Origin: Mogibacterium sp.
Lineage (GTDB): Bacteria > Bacillota > Clostridia > Peptostreptococcales > Anaerovoracaceae
Length of the DNA stretch: 21,484 bases
Reading direction: 5' to 3'
NCBI GenBank assembly: GCA_016775335.1
Contig: JAEUGJ010000001.1
Coordinates: 29,848-51,331 of the forward strand
Shown here: one piece after another, positions 14,529 to 21,484 of the stretch
Numbering within the stretch: position 1 is the first letter of the stretch
How the letters are laid out: the number at the start of each line of letters is the position of its first letter
Translations under genes and position numbers: made by a program
Notes under the pieces: generated by a model
The model's input: the letters and a program-made list of their open reading frames with translations, nothing else
Databases searched by the model: none
What the model was told of the DNA's origin: nothing

Positions 14529-14571
14529 AGTGGCGATTATTTTTCCTAATGGGAAAAAATCGCCACTTTTT
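14529..14571 (+). terminator. Orphan terminator-like hairpin after the repeat array
   Basis: AGTGGCGAT (14529-14537) pairs with ATCGCCACT (14559-14567); an inner TTTTTCC/GGAAAAA stem extends it and five T follow. No plus-strand gene lies between it and the terminator at 13825, so it would end a transcript crossing the repeat array. The stretch 14572-14659 is AT-rich and holds nothing else that I see. Confidence 0.65.
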
Positions 14572-14659
14572 ACACGCTGAATTTATAAAACTACCGTTCC
14601 AATCGGCAAATTTAGAATCTGAAAATAAATTAAAAAACAATTTTAATACAATCCGGGAC

Positions 14660-14689
14660 TTGAAAGTTAATGCTGTAACAATGTATACT
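14660..14689 (+). promoter_or_regulatory. Promoter of the M64 peptidase gene
   Basis: TTGAAA (14660-14665) and TATACT (14684-14689) are spaced 18 bp. A near-palindrome ACGTGTTAACAACGT (14706-14720) lies between the predicted start and the AAAGGAGGG ribosome binding site. Confidence 0.6.
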
Positions 14690-14733
14690 CGGCTTACATT
14701 AAACTACGTGTTAACAACGTAAAGGAGGGCATC

Positions 14734-17697
14734 ATGAGGAAACGACTCGTAAATGCTTTTCTGGCAATGTGTTTGGGATTGAGCATGTGCATAACTCCAC
14801 TGATGAGTACGATTGCATATGCAACAGAACCAGCTTCCACCGGTGAACCGGAAGCCGTTGCAGAAGAGCAGAAAGAACCTAAAGCTATTTCCCCGGACGC
14901 TGTTTCTGAAGATCAGCAAGAAGCGATCGATTCAGAGGAACAGAAAGAACCCGAAGCAAAAGCGGAAAAGAAAGCGGCGAAAGCACCTGCAAAGGCGACT
15001 TCCGAGAACTCCGTTCCGGATGAGAAGCCGATGCTGGTCTATGGCGATGAGAAACTCGCAGATAAGGACGCCTTCGTGCTGCTGATGTGCGGCGATGGAT
15101 TTACGGCAGAAGAACAGGACAAGTTCTACTCGGAATCCAAGAAGGTGGCAGAATACGTGATGAAGACATCCCCTTGGGACGAATGCAAAGACATCATCAA
15201 GATTTATGCCAAGGGCGTTATCTCGAAGGAATCCGGTGCCAGAGCGGACAAGGCGAAGAATCAGGAAGAAGCCGACGCTGACACCAGAGACACCTATTTC
15301 AAGACCTCTTTCTGGACCGGCGGAATGCAGAGACTGTTGGCCGTTGGCTCGGAAGGTAGCGCAAGAGTTAAAGAGATTAAGAAGCAGTTCCTCCCGGAAT
15401 CCGACTTTGAAGTAATCGTGGTAAACTCGGACACATATGGCGGCAGCGGCGGCTCCATCTGCATCGCTTCGCTGAACAACGAGTCTCTGGAAATGATGCT
15501 TCACGAGCTGGGACACACTGTAGCAAACCTGGCAGACGAATATTTTGCCGGTGCAAGCTATGCCCGTGAATATGCGAACATGACCGCAGAATCCAATCCG
15601 GAGAACGTAAAATGGAAGCGTTTCATCGGCAAGAACGGCGTTGGCGTATACGAATACGACAACGGCGGTGACGGTTGGTACAGACCGCACGAAAACTGCA
15701 AGATGAGATTCCTGGGAAAGCAGTATGCATTCTGCGAAGTATGCAAGGAAGAGCTGAGACGTGCATTCTGCAAGGGATCCACTAAGACGAAGATGTTCTT
15801 CCAGACCTATGCGGATACTTTCTACGCAGGTCCGGAAGGTAAGGATATGAGCGAATACTTCATCCTGCGTCGTGGCAAGGAAGAAACCAACGGCTCGAAG
15901 TTGGGCGATAAGTTCCACCTGGTGTACAAAGACGCGAAGGGCAACGTGCTGGAGAAGGCACCGTCCAAGCAGGGAATCTACAAAGTAGAAGCGACGTTTG
16001 ACGGCAATGACACCTATGAAGCGTGCTCGATGACGGCAGAATATGAAGTGGAACCGGAAGATCTGATCACACTGGATGTGAAGGACAAGGTGTATGACGG
16101 AAAACCGGCAGCACTGGATCTGAAGGTAGACTACGATAAAGAATACGTTCTGAAGTATCACTATACCGGAACCGTTCCGTACGCAGCAGAGATCACCTAC
16201 GACTATGACAGCGACGAAGCGCCGATTAAACCGGGACGTTATACGGTAAAGGTAACCGCATACGACAAGGCAACCAATGAATTGATCAGCAGAAAGTCCA
16301 AGGATTACACCATTTCCTTCAAGGCAACTGCGATTTCCAACAATAACAACAACGATTATCCGGGCGCACAGTCCTACTACAACAACAAGGACGTCGTAAT
16401 CACCGGCGAGGGATTCACGGCTGCAGAGCAGGATAAGTTCGAAAAGATTGCAGCGGAGTACGTAAAATACTTCAGAAGCATGGAACCGTACAAAGAAGCG
16501 GATACTTACTTCAACTACAGCACCGTTGAGGCCGTATCCAACGAATCCGGAATCGGAACCACCCCGAAGGATACTTACTTCAAGCTGAAGCACGACAGAA
16601 ACGGCCAGATCGTATTGGATCAGGATGGCGGAGATGCCGTACAGGGTGCGATGTACATCGGAAACAATGTCATCACTTCCTACTACAAGGCAACCATCGT
16701 AATCGTGAACGACAAGAACGTGAAGAAGGGCAAAACCTTCACCAACAAGCGCTTCACCATCTTCGCATCGGCTGATGAGAACGGCATGGAATTCTCCGCG
16801 AACGAACTGCTGAACTACTTCGCCGGCAAGGAAGAAGGATACAGAGCGGTAACGAAGGAGCAGAAGGCCGAGCAGAGAACGCAGTTCCTGAAGGCACTGT
16901 ACTACACCTGGTACGGAACAGATTATGCGCCGGTTCTGTCCCGCGCATACGATGAGCTGTTCATCGAGAACGGTTCGCCGGTGGATCTGACCCCGTACAT
17001 CCACACCTACATCCTCGGAAAAGAGGCGAAGGTGAACTACAACATCACCTACTACAAGGACGATAACGGCAAAGTCGGCGAGAAGCTGGACGGCGCGCCG
17101 AGCACGGCGGGCAAGTACCACGCAAAGGCTGAGCTAAAAACAAGTTCGTCTCAGTGGGGAATGCCGGTGGAGAAGGTAGAGCTGGATGGCACAGAGTATA
17201 CGCTGCCGCTGGCAAGAACATGGGTTGAATTCTCCATCTTGACCAAGGACGATGTGAAGGATCTTCTGGAGCAGACCAAGGAAGAGCTGAAGAAGGCACA
17301 GGAAGAGCTGGAAGCAGCAAAGAAGAAGAGCGAAGAAGACAGAATCGCTGCAGAGAAGGCATTGCAGGAAGCAAAAGCCGCAAAGCTGCAGGCAGAGAAG
17401 GCAAACTTCAAGCTCAGAAAGCCAAGCCTGAAGTCCGTGAAGAAGCAGAAGAAGGTGATGAAGGTAACCTGGAAATCCATGAAGGGTGTAAAGGGCTACG
17501 AAGTTCAGTACGCAAGAAAGAGTAGCTTCAAGGGCGCAAAGGTGAAGGTCGTTAAGGGCGCATCGAAGAAGAATGTAACCATCAAGAAGCTGAAATCCAA
17601 GAAGAAATACTATGTTCGCGTTCGGGCATACAAGACTATTGACGGCAAGAAGGCAGTGACATCCTGGAGCGCAAAGAAATCCGTAAAGGTAAAATAG
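14734..17697 (+). CDS. Secreted M64-family metallopeptidase with degenerate second peptidase-like repeat and C-terminal FnIII domain
   Basis: This is a 987-residue exported protein. A signal peptide (residues 1-31) ends in AYA before TEPAS, and an acidic, Ala/Glu/Lys-rich linker (32-95) follows. The first domain (about 105-350) is the M64 (IgA-peptidase-like) peptidase, starting near GDGFTAEEQDKF (120) and carrying the zinc motif HELGH at 257-261 with NLADEYF after it. Ig/MBG-like segments cover about 380-535. A second region from about 545 repeats the opening of the first (GEGFTAAEQDKF at 558, then KDTYFK), but I find no HExxH in it. A coiled coil spans about 840-890 and a Lys-rich fibronectin type III domain 895-987. 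There is no LPXTG sorting signal. The natural substrate is unknown; digestion of host or matrix protein is inference. Confidence 0.88.
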   Translation: MRKRLVNAFLAMCLGLSMCITPLMSTIAYATEPASTGEPEAVAEEQKEPKAISPDAVSEDQQEAIDSEEQKEPEAKAEKKAAKAPAKATSENSVPDEKPMLVYGDEKLADKDAFVLLMCGDGFTAEEQDKFYSESKKVAEYVMKTSPWDECKDIIKIYAKGVISKESGARADKAKNQEEADADTRDTYFKTSFWTGGMQRLLAVGSEGSARVKEIKKQFLPESDFEVIVVNSDTYGGSGGSICIASLNNESLEMMLHELGHTVANLADEYFAGASYAREYANMTAESNPENVKWKRFIGKNGVGVYEYDNGGDGWYRPHENCKMRFLGKQYAFCEVCKEELRRAFCKGSTKTKMFFQTYADTFYAGPEGKDMSEYFILRRGKEETNGSKLGDKFHLVYKDAKGNVLEKAPSKQGIYKVEATFDGNDTYEACSMTAEYEVEPEDLITLDVKDKVYDGKPAALDLKVDYDKEYVLKYHYTGTVPYAAEITYDYDSDEAPIKPGRYTVKVTAYDKATNELISRKSKDYTISFKATAISNNNNNDYPGAQSYYNNKDVVITGEGFTAAEQDKFEKIAAEYVKYFRSMEPYKEADTYFNYSTVEAVSNESGIGTTPKDTYFKLKHDRNGQIVLDQDGGDAVQGAMYIGNNVITSYYKATIVIVNDKNVKKGKTFTNKRFTIFASADENGMEFSANELLNYFAGKEEGYRAVTKEQKAEQRTQFLKALYYTWYGTDYAPVLSRAYDELFIENGSPVDLTPYIHTYILGKEAKVNYNITYYKDDNGKVGEKLDGAPSTAGKYHAKAELKTSSSQWGMPVEKVELDGTEYTLPLARTWVEFSILTKDDVKDLLEQTKEELKKAQEELEAAKKKSEEDRIAAEKALQEAKAAKLQAEKANFKLRKPSLKSVKKQKKVMKVTWKSMKGVKGYEVQYARKSSFKGAKVKVVKGASKKNVTIKKLKSKKKYYVRVRAYKTIDGKKAVTSWSAKKSVKVK

Positions 17698-17750
17698 CCT
17701 TTTCGCAAGAACAGAACATCTGATCGACATTCCGATGACGTCGGTCCTTT

Positions 17751-17789
17751 CACACAAATAGGGGCTGCATAGCAGCCCCTATTTGTGTG
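17751..17789. terminator. Hairpin between convergent genes
   Basis: A perfect 18-bp stem (17751-17768 with 17772-17789) has the loop ATA. It lies between the converging M64 and CDF genes, where a shared bidirectional terminator is expected, but neither strand has a clear T run after the stem. Confidence 0.65.
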
Positions 17790-17803
17790 CGCGGATTTCG
17801 TTT

Positions 17804-18706
17804 CTACGCCGGGTTCACGTGAACCATGCAGTGTTTTACATTTGGGAAATCCTGTTCGATATCGTCGTGCACCTGCTGGGCGATATCGTGGGCTTCGTAC
17901 AGGGTCAGGGAACCTTCCGCCTGGATTTCCACATCCACGTAGATCATGGAACCGAAATCCCGGGTTTTGAGGGAATCGATGCCTTCCACACCGGGAACGG
18001 CGAGGATGGTTTTCCGGAGGGCGTTGACCACCGGATCGCTGCAGGCATGATCGGTCATCTTGGAGATGGCGTCCAGGAAGATATCGAAAGCTGCTTTTAG
18101 GATAAAGAAGCTGATGATGACGCTGGCCAGAGGGTCCATGATTGGGAAGCCCAGGCGGGCGCCCAGGATGCCCACGAAACTGCCTATGGAAGACAGGGCG
18201 TCGGAGCGGTGGTGCCAGGCGTCGGCCATGAGCGCCGAGGAGCGGATTTTTTTTGCGTTGATGCGGGTGTACCAGAACATGCCCTCCTTGGTGACGATGG
18301 AGATGACGGCCGCAGCCAGAGCCAGTTTGCCGGGAACGGTGAGGTGCAGGTAGCTGCTGCCTACGATGTTCCGGAGTCCCTCAATGCCGATGGCGGCGCC
18401 GGTGAGTCCCAGCATGACGGACAGCACGATGGAGGCCACGCATTCGAAGCGGTCGTGCCCGTAAGGGTGGTTCCGGTCCGGGGCTTTGCCCGCCATCTTG
18501 ACGCCGATCATGACGATGATGGTGCTGATGACATCCGATGCGGAATGGATGGCATCGGAAATCATGGCGCCGGAGTGGGCGACGATTCCCGCAACCAGCT
18601 TGAACGCGGTCAGAACGATATTCAGTGCCATGCTGCGGGCGGATACCCGCATGGCAATGGCTTCATTTTCTTTCAGTTGAGCCTGATTTCGGCTTTCTTT
18701 TTCCAT
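17804..18706 (-). CDS. Cation diffusion facilitator (CDF) family metal transporter
   Basis: This 300-residue inner-membrane antiporter exports divalent metals such as zinc, iron or manganese in exchange for protons. Family features are MALNIVLTAFKLVAG in the first helix, SDAIHSASD in helix 2 and HPYGHDRFE (80-88) after helix 2. ADAWHHRSDA lies in helix 5 (161-170), and the cytoplasmic C-terminal domain carries VPGVEGIDSLKTRDFG. The transport site probably comprises His54/Asp58 and His165/Asp169, an HxxxD plus HxxxD arrangement that usually favours zinc. I start at the ATG at 18706, with AGGAAG 8 bases upstream; a GTG at 18715 overlaps that ribosome binding site and is less likely. It is upstream-adjacent to the flavodoxin-like gene on the same strand but separated by a terminator. 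Confidence 0.93.
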   Translation of the reverse strand: MEKESRNQAQLKENEAIAMRVSARSMALNIVLTAFKLVAGIVAHSGAMISDAIHSASDVISTIIVMIGVKMAGKAPDRNHPYGHDRFECVASIVLSVMLGLTGAAIGIEGLRNIVGSSYLHLTVPGKLALAAAVISIVTKEGMFWYTRINAKKIRSSALMADAWHHRSDALSSIGSFVGILGARLGFPIMDPLASVIISFFILKAAFDIFLDAISKMTDHACSDPVVNALRKTILAVPGVEGIDSLKTRDFGSMIYVDVEIQAEGSLTLYEAHDIAQQVHDDIEQDFPNVKHCMVHVNPA

Positions 18707-18752
18707 TGTGAGCACTTCCTTTTTCGAACGTATCTATAATTATAATTCTTGT

Positions 18753-18782
18753 ATTCTATACCCCGGACACCCCGTTAGACAA
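18753..18782 (-). promoter_or_regulatory. Probable promoter of the CDF gene
   Basis: On the minus strand TTGTCT (18782-18777) is followed by TAGAAT (18758-18753) at 18 bp; TATAGA at 16 bp is an overlapping alternative. Confidence 0.45.
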
Positions 18783-18815
18783 GAAAAACCCGAAATTGTT
18801 TTTGGAAGAGAACGA

Positions 18816-18847
18816 AGAAAAAGGATGCCGCCGAAGCAGCATCCTTT
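18816..18847 (-). terminator. Intrinsic terminator of the flavodoxin-like gene
   Basis: AAAGGATGC (18820-18828) pairs with GCATCCTTT (18839-18847) around a 10-base loop. On the minus strand the arm is continued by a T-rich TTTTTCTTCG. It is 37 bp past the stop at 18884. Confidence 0.75.
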
Positions 18848-18883
18848 CTCGAAAGGTATGTGTGTTATAGGTAGGTAGTATGC

Positions 18884-19876
18884 TTAGTTGTTCTTGGATG
18901 GAGATGGAGTCGGTTCGCATACTGCAGTGTAGTGTGCTTTACGAGCCTTGAACTCCGGATCCTTGTACAGGTTCATCAGGCGGCCTTCGTTCTCAAAGAT
19001 ATCGTCGCCGTGGGCTTTCTTACCGGAGATGGTGTCATGAGCGTGCCATTCGGTCGCCGGGTCGAACTCCAGCTTGAGCGCGCCGTCCTTGATTTTCAGG
19101 GTACCCTGCAGGCCGCACAGCTCGCACTCTGCGGTTGTGGTGCCCGGATAGATGTAGAATGCGTTGCCCTGGCAGTGCGGACATGCACCTTCCTTGCCTT
19201 TCCAGTAGGACTTTTCCGTCAGCTCTGCAATCGGGAACTCGTGGCACTTTGCATTGTCCTCGATGATCTGCTGTGCAGCCTCTACCAGGTTGCGGCCGAT
19301 TTCCTTCATGCGCTCTACCTTGTCGTCCTGCATGATAACATCCTTGGACCAGGAGAAGAAGTCGTTGTCAATCACCTTCCAGCCCGGGCTCATAGCCAGC
19401 ATTGCGTGGTCGGTCTCTACACGAACGGCCCAGTCGGATCCGCCGATGCCCACGAAGGAGCATGCCTTCTGCTGGAAAATTCTGTCCGGAAGACCTTCCT
19501 TGCCGGCTGCCTTCATCTGCATGTTTGCACCGTATAGCAGACCGGTGTCGTGTCCCGGACCCATACGGTCGGTGATGATGTGGAAGAGGCCGGATGCGCC
19601 GGATTCGTAGATCGGGTCTACGAACAGGAGTCCGTCCGCTTCAATCATTTTTTCATACAGCGCTGCAAAATCATCTTTACGGGTGCAAACCATGCCCTTG
19701 CCCATTACCAGACCTCTGGAACATGCTACGCAGCCGGAGCAGGTCTGGATGTCCCAGTCAAACAGATGGATAAATTCAATTTCTGCACCCATCTTCTGAG
19801 CTTCTTCCAGTGCAACGCGGCACATGGTGTCGTTATTTCCGTTTTTGGTTCCCAAGGATACGCCTAAGATTTTCAT
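18884..19876 (-). CDS. Flavodoxin-like / NADPH-dependent FMN reductase family protein with zinc ribbon
   Basis: This 330-residue soluble protein probably binds FMN and acts in electron transfer or reduction. The N-terminal ILGVSLGTKNGNNDTMCR (3-20) is the phosphate-binding loop of the family, followed by TCSGCVACSRG with Cys46, Cys49 and Cys52, typical of the clostridial iron-sulfur flavoprotein-like branch. DPIYESGASG (87-96) is the flavin-side motif. A C-terminal zinc ribbon with Cys232-x2-Cys235 and Cys251-x2-Cys254 (ACPHCQGN, CELCGLQG) and a charged tail follow. The start at 19876 has GGAGGAATTG upstream at 8 bases. It is a single-gene unit with its own terminator. The substrate is unknown. 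Confidence 0.85.
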   Translation of the reverse strand: MKILGVSLGTKNGNNDTMCRVALEEAQKMGAEIEFIHLFDWDIQTCSGCVACSRGLVMGKGMVCTRKDDFAALYEKMIEADGLLFVDPIYESGASGLFHIITDRMGPGHDTGLLYGANMQMKAAGKEGLPDRIFQQKACSFVGIGGSDWAVRVETDHAMLAMSPGWKVIDNDFFSWSKDVIMQDDKVERMKEIGRNLVEAAQQIIEDNAKCHEFPIAELTEKSYWKGKEGACPHCQGNAFYIYPGTTTAECELCGLQGTLKIKDGALKLEFDPATEWHAHDTISGKKAHGDDIFENEGRLMNLYKDPEFKARKAHYTAVCEPTPSPSKNN

Positions 19877-19931
19877 ATCAATTCCTCCATAGCTCGAATA
19901 CTGTGTTAAAATATTTACATTTTGTAATATG

Positions 19932-19960
19932 AATATACATTAAAAAATGTCTGCAAACAA
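19932..19960 (-). promoter_or_regulatory. Possible promoter of the flavodoxin-like gene
   Basis: On the minus strand TTGTTT (19960-19955) and TATATT (19937-19932) are spaced 17 bp, about 45 bp upstream of the ribosome binding site. The -35 element is weak. Confidence 0.4.
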
Positions 19961-20166
19961 GCGGAAACCCTTGAAATTGCTATACATCATAGGTTATGAA
20001 ATGCATGATTGAAGGGTTATAGTACAAAATGAGTCGGAAAAGCCACAGAATTCCGGGAGAATTTTATCAAAAAAATAACGAAGTCTATTGACGCGGCCGA
20101 GCCGGCGAACGCCCGGGCGGGACAGAGGCGCCGGTGAGCGGCAAAAGCGTCAGCGAGCGGCCACTT
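19961..20166. other. Intergenic region with a GC-rich block and degenerate repeat
   Basis: No gene is visible. AAAGCCACAGAATTC at 20038-20052 matches 14 of 15 bases of the repeat start at 3-17, so this looks like a decayed copy of that family. A GC-rich block with repeated GAGCGGC-like words covers about 20091-20163. No protein or known RNA is recognised. Confidence 0.4.
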
Positions 20167-20192
20167 AAAAAAGCACCTCCGAGGAGATGCTT
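20167..20192 (-). terminator. Orphan minus-strand intrinsic terminator
   Basis: On the minus strand AAGCATCTC pairs with GAGGTGCTT (one G-U pair) around a four-base loop and is followed by six T. The nearest minus-strand gene is more than 500 bp upstream and has its own terminator, so this may end an unannotated transcript. Confidence 0.7.
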
Positions 20193-20323
20193 CACTTAAT
20201 TAATTTATTTATTGGGTATTCACTTTTCCCGCAGAGTATAATCGTATCGCTCATAAGCTTTTGTTTGAAAATTAGAACTTTCTTAACTTATGAAATGAAA
20301 TATGCCTGGAGATTCAGGGCGAC

Positions 20324-20561
20324 TTCACGCTATTTGTGCAATTTCGGCTGATTAGCGTGAATATTTTTTTGTTATACATGTTTCCGCCATGGAATTTTCT
20401 GTGTGCAAGTCAACCTTTTGAGTACAGTTCACGCTCTTCGGAGGAAATCCCCGTTTTGGCGTGAATTGCCGGTGGTAATCCGTCGTTCCCAAATTAGAGT
20501 TTCGCAAAAGCGGCGAATTGCGTTCACGCTGAATCCACGTTTTCTGTCAAAAAGCGTGAAC
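20324..20561. repeat. Three 38-bp inverted-repeat units TTCACGC-N24-GCGTGAA
   Basis: TTCACGC and GCGTGAA bracket exactly 24 bases at 20324-20361, 20428-20465 and 20523-20560. The 24-base interiors differ from each other, while the ends and the spacing are identical. Gaps between units are 66 and 57 bp. The first unit has 9-bp arms and is followed by TATTTTTTT on the plus strand, terminator-like. No protein is credible across 20193-20695; apart from these units I see nothing else there. Confidence 0.8.
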
Positions 20562-20695
20562 TGCCTTCGAAATTCTAGGCATATGAGATTGTGCACGCAA
20601 ACCTTAGATAGTATAGCTAGAGTCGAGCTTTTTAACCTGGGCTTATATTAAAGCGAAAACTGAATGGGCCCGAATACGAGAGGCAATCTCCGAAC

Positions 20696-20729
20696 AAAAA
20701 GCGAAGAATTTTATGTTTGATTCGCTTTT
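20696..20729 (-). terminator. Intrinsic terminator of the lipoprotein gene
   Basis: AAAAGCGAA (20697-20705) pairs with TTCGCTTTT (20721-20729) around a 15-base loop. On the minus strand it is followed by a T tract. The stem overlaps the last two bases of the stop codon. Confidence 0.8.
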
Positions 20730-21213
20730 ATTGATTTGCGCGTAATTCCTGAAATTCTTCATATGTAAGTAATTCAGATGGATCCATAATTTCAATTTGA
20801 GCGGCTCCATTGTATTCATAGGGGGAGCCGAATACGACAACCTCTTTGCCGAGCAAAGAATCAACGATGTCCTCTGTAGCGTCATCCCTGTTTTCTCCCC
20901 AAATGACAACGGTTAGCCGGGAATTATCCGGGTAGTCTGCTCCAATATTTATGAACAGTGGATCCCCGTTAACACCGGGACTGCTCCAACTGACAACATA
21001 ACCGCCGTATGGACTGTCCGAACCTATATGATTGATGGCATCATCATATGGAATATATGTTGCTTCTTCTGTTTCGATATCCTCATCTTCATATTCGTCT
21101 TCGTATGCACTTTCGTCATCATAGTCGTCCGAGCTTGAACTGCATCCTGAAAAAGAGAAAGACGTAAATACCAAGCAGATGATTAACCCTAGAATACTAA
21201 ACCTTTTTTTCAT
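20728..21213 (-). CDS. Lipoprotein with acidic linker and OB-fold-like domain
   Basis: This is a 161-residue exported lipoprotein. The N-terminus (MKKRFSILGLIICLVFTSF) is a signal sequence ending in a lipobox-like FSGC with the lipidated Cys at residue 24. The -3 position is Phe, which is unusual. Residues 25-50 are a Ser/Asp/Glu/Tyr-rich spacer. The rest looks like a small OB-fold domain seen in clostridial lipoproteins and nuclease-associated proteins: LFINIGADYPDNSRLTVVIW, then LLGKEVVVFGSPYEYNGAAQ and a closing IEIMDPSEL. Ligand and role are unknown. The start at 21213 has GGGGGAG 4-5 bases upstream. Its terminator overlaps the stop codon. No convincing promoter was found in 21214-21306. 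Confidence 0.8.
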   Translation of the reverse strand: MKKRFSILGLIICLVFTSFSFSGCSSSSDDYDDESAYEDEYEDEDIETEEATYIPYDDAINHIGSDSPYGGYVVSWSSPGVNGDPLFINIGADYPDNSRLTVVIWGENRDDATEDIVDSLLGKEVVVFGSPYEYNGAAQIEIMDPSELLTYEEFQELRANQ

Positions 21214-21306
21214 AATACTCCCCCATGTGTATTTAAACAGTCATCAACAATGTAACATATTCAACTAGAAATATAAAGACATAAAAGTATTTGCGTTATC
21301 AATAGG

Positions 21307-21484
21307 GTCGCCGGAGGCCGGCCGCCTGAGAGGGTGAAATACGCCGGCGGAAATGTGAAGATTTTGCTCCCCGAAACGGAGCTTCAAGGGCTAGCGGGGA
21401 GCGGGGAGCAAAGAGCGGAGGCCGCCGGTCGCCTGAGAGGGTGAAATACGCCGGCGGAAATGTGAAGATTTTGCTCCCCGAAAC
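21307..21484 (+). repeat. Second block of the 107-bp repeat, cut by the window end
   Basis: The anchor TGTGAAGATTTTGCTCCCC starts at 21354 and again at 21461, 107 bp apart, in the same orientation as the array at 13863-14470. The dyad TTTGCTCCCC ... GGGGAGCAAA and the GC dyad are conserved. The spacer between dyads (CCTGAGAGGGTGAAATAC) is identical in both copies here and differs from the first array. The block continues beyond the window. Confidence 0.9.

Noticed and set aside
13863..14640. Open frames on both strands across the 107-bp repeats, including a 150-residue minus-strand frame at 14188-14640
   Set aside because: The peptides are only translations of the repeat (recurrent AKSSHF-like words), lack ribosome binding sites and resemble no family.
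14932..17121. 729-residue open frame opposite the M64 gene
   Set aside because: It is an antisense shadow: the plus-strand protein has a signal peptide, zinc motif and domain structure, while the opposite reading has none.
20324..20561. CRISPR-like reading of the 38-bp units
   Set aside because: Conserved parts are only 7-9 bases at each end, in inverted orientation, and the gaps between units are unequal (66 and 57 bp).
20403..20651. 82-residue plus-strand frame
   Set aside because: It covers two of the 38-bp inverted-repeat units, has no ribosome binding site, and its peptide shows the repeat rather than a protein pattern.

Overview
The window looks like a chromosomal piece of an anaerobic, moderately GC-rich Bacillota (Clostridia) genome. 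The reasons are AGGAGG-type ribosome binding sites, TTGACA/TATAAT-type promoters, many intrinsic terminators, a Gram-positive LexA box (GAAC-N4-GTTC), and clostridial-style products: a DUF1015 protein, a two-RCK TrkA with TrkH, a flavodoxin-like reductase and an M64 secreted peptidase. I cannot name the species.

Layout. 1-281: GC-rich repeats and the terminator of a nicotinamidase-like hydrolase (minus, 282-812). 1044-1927: two small plus-strand genes, a zinc-ribbon protein and a two-helix membrane protein. 2082-3392: DUF1015 (minus). 3599-6440: trkA-trkH potassium uptake pair with overlapping ends. 6562-8157: HerA-like ATPase (DUF853/YjgR type) closed by a 20-bp hairpin terminator. 8355-12800: an AT-richer accessory island. 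12923-13795: a NifX/NifB-type domain fused through a His/Cys/Gly linker to a SlyD-type FKBP. 13863-14470: array of 107-bp GC-rich repeats. 14734-17697: large secreted M64 peptidase. 17804-19876: CDF metal transporter and flavodoxin-like protein (both minus). 19961-20640: non-coding, with three 38-bp inverted-repeat units. 20728-21213: OB-fold-like lipoprotein (minus). 21307-21484: a second block of the 107-bp repeat.

The island is the most interesting part. It holds an intact dinD with a LexA box between its -35 and -10 elements; a broken second dinD; a TerB-like gene 11 bp from a gene for a Gly/Ala-rich membrane protein; and a BECR-nuclease-like gene followed by a small helix-turn-helix gene. 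Four 24-bp elements of identical layout, CATTTT-N12-AAAATG, lie in and around the two dinD genes. Two are inside the coding regions, at the same protein motif (HFxxVxKM). One is upstream of the SOS promoter and one sits at the dinD stop codon. The inner 12 bases differ between the two dinD copies yet stay self-complementary, which suggests that the palindrome itself is selected. My leading candidate for an undescribed system is this DinD/palindrome unit and, separately, the neighbouring TerB plus membrane-protein pair. Both are inferences from sequence alone.

The surrounding genes are ordinary housekeeping, ion and redox functions: potassium uptake, divalent metal efflux, protein folding and metal handling, and NAD salvage. 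They are separated by well-formed terminators, so most appear to be single-gene or two-gene transcription units.
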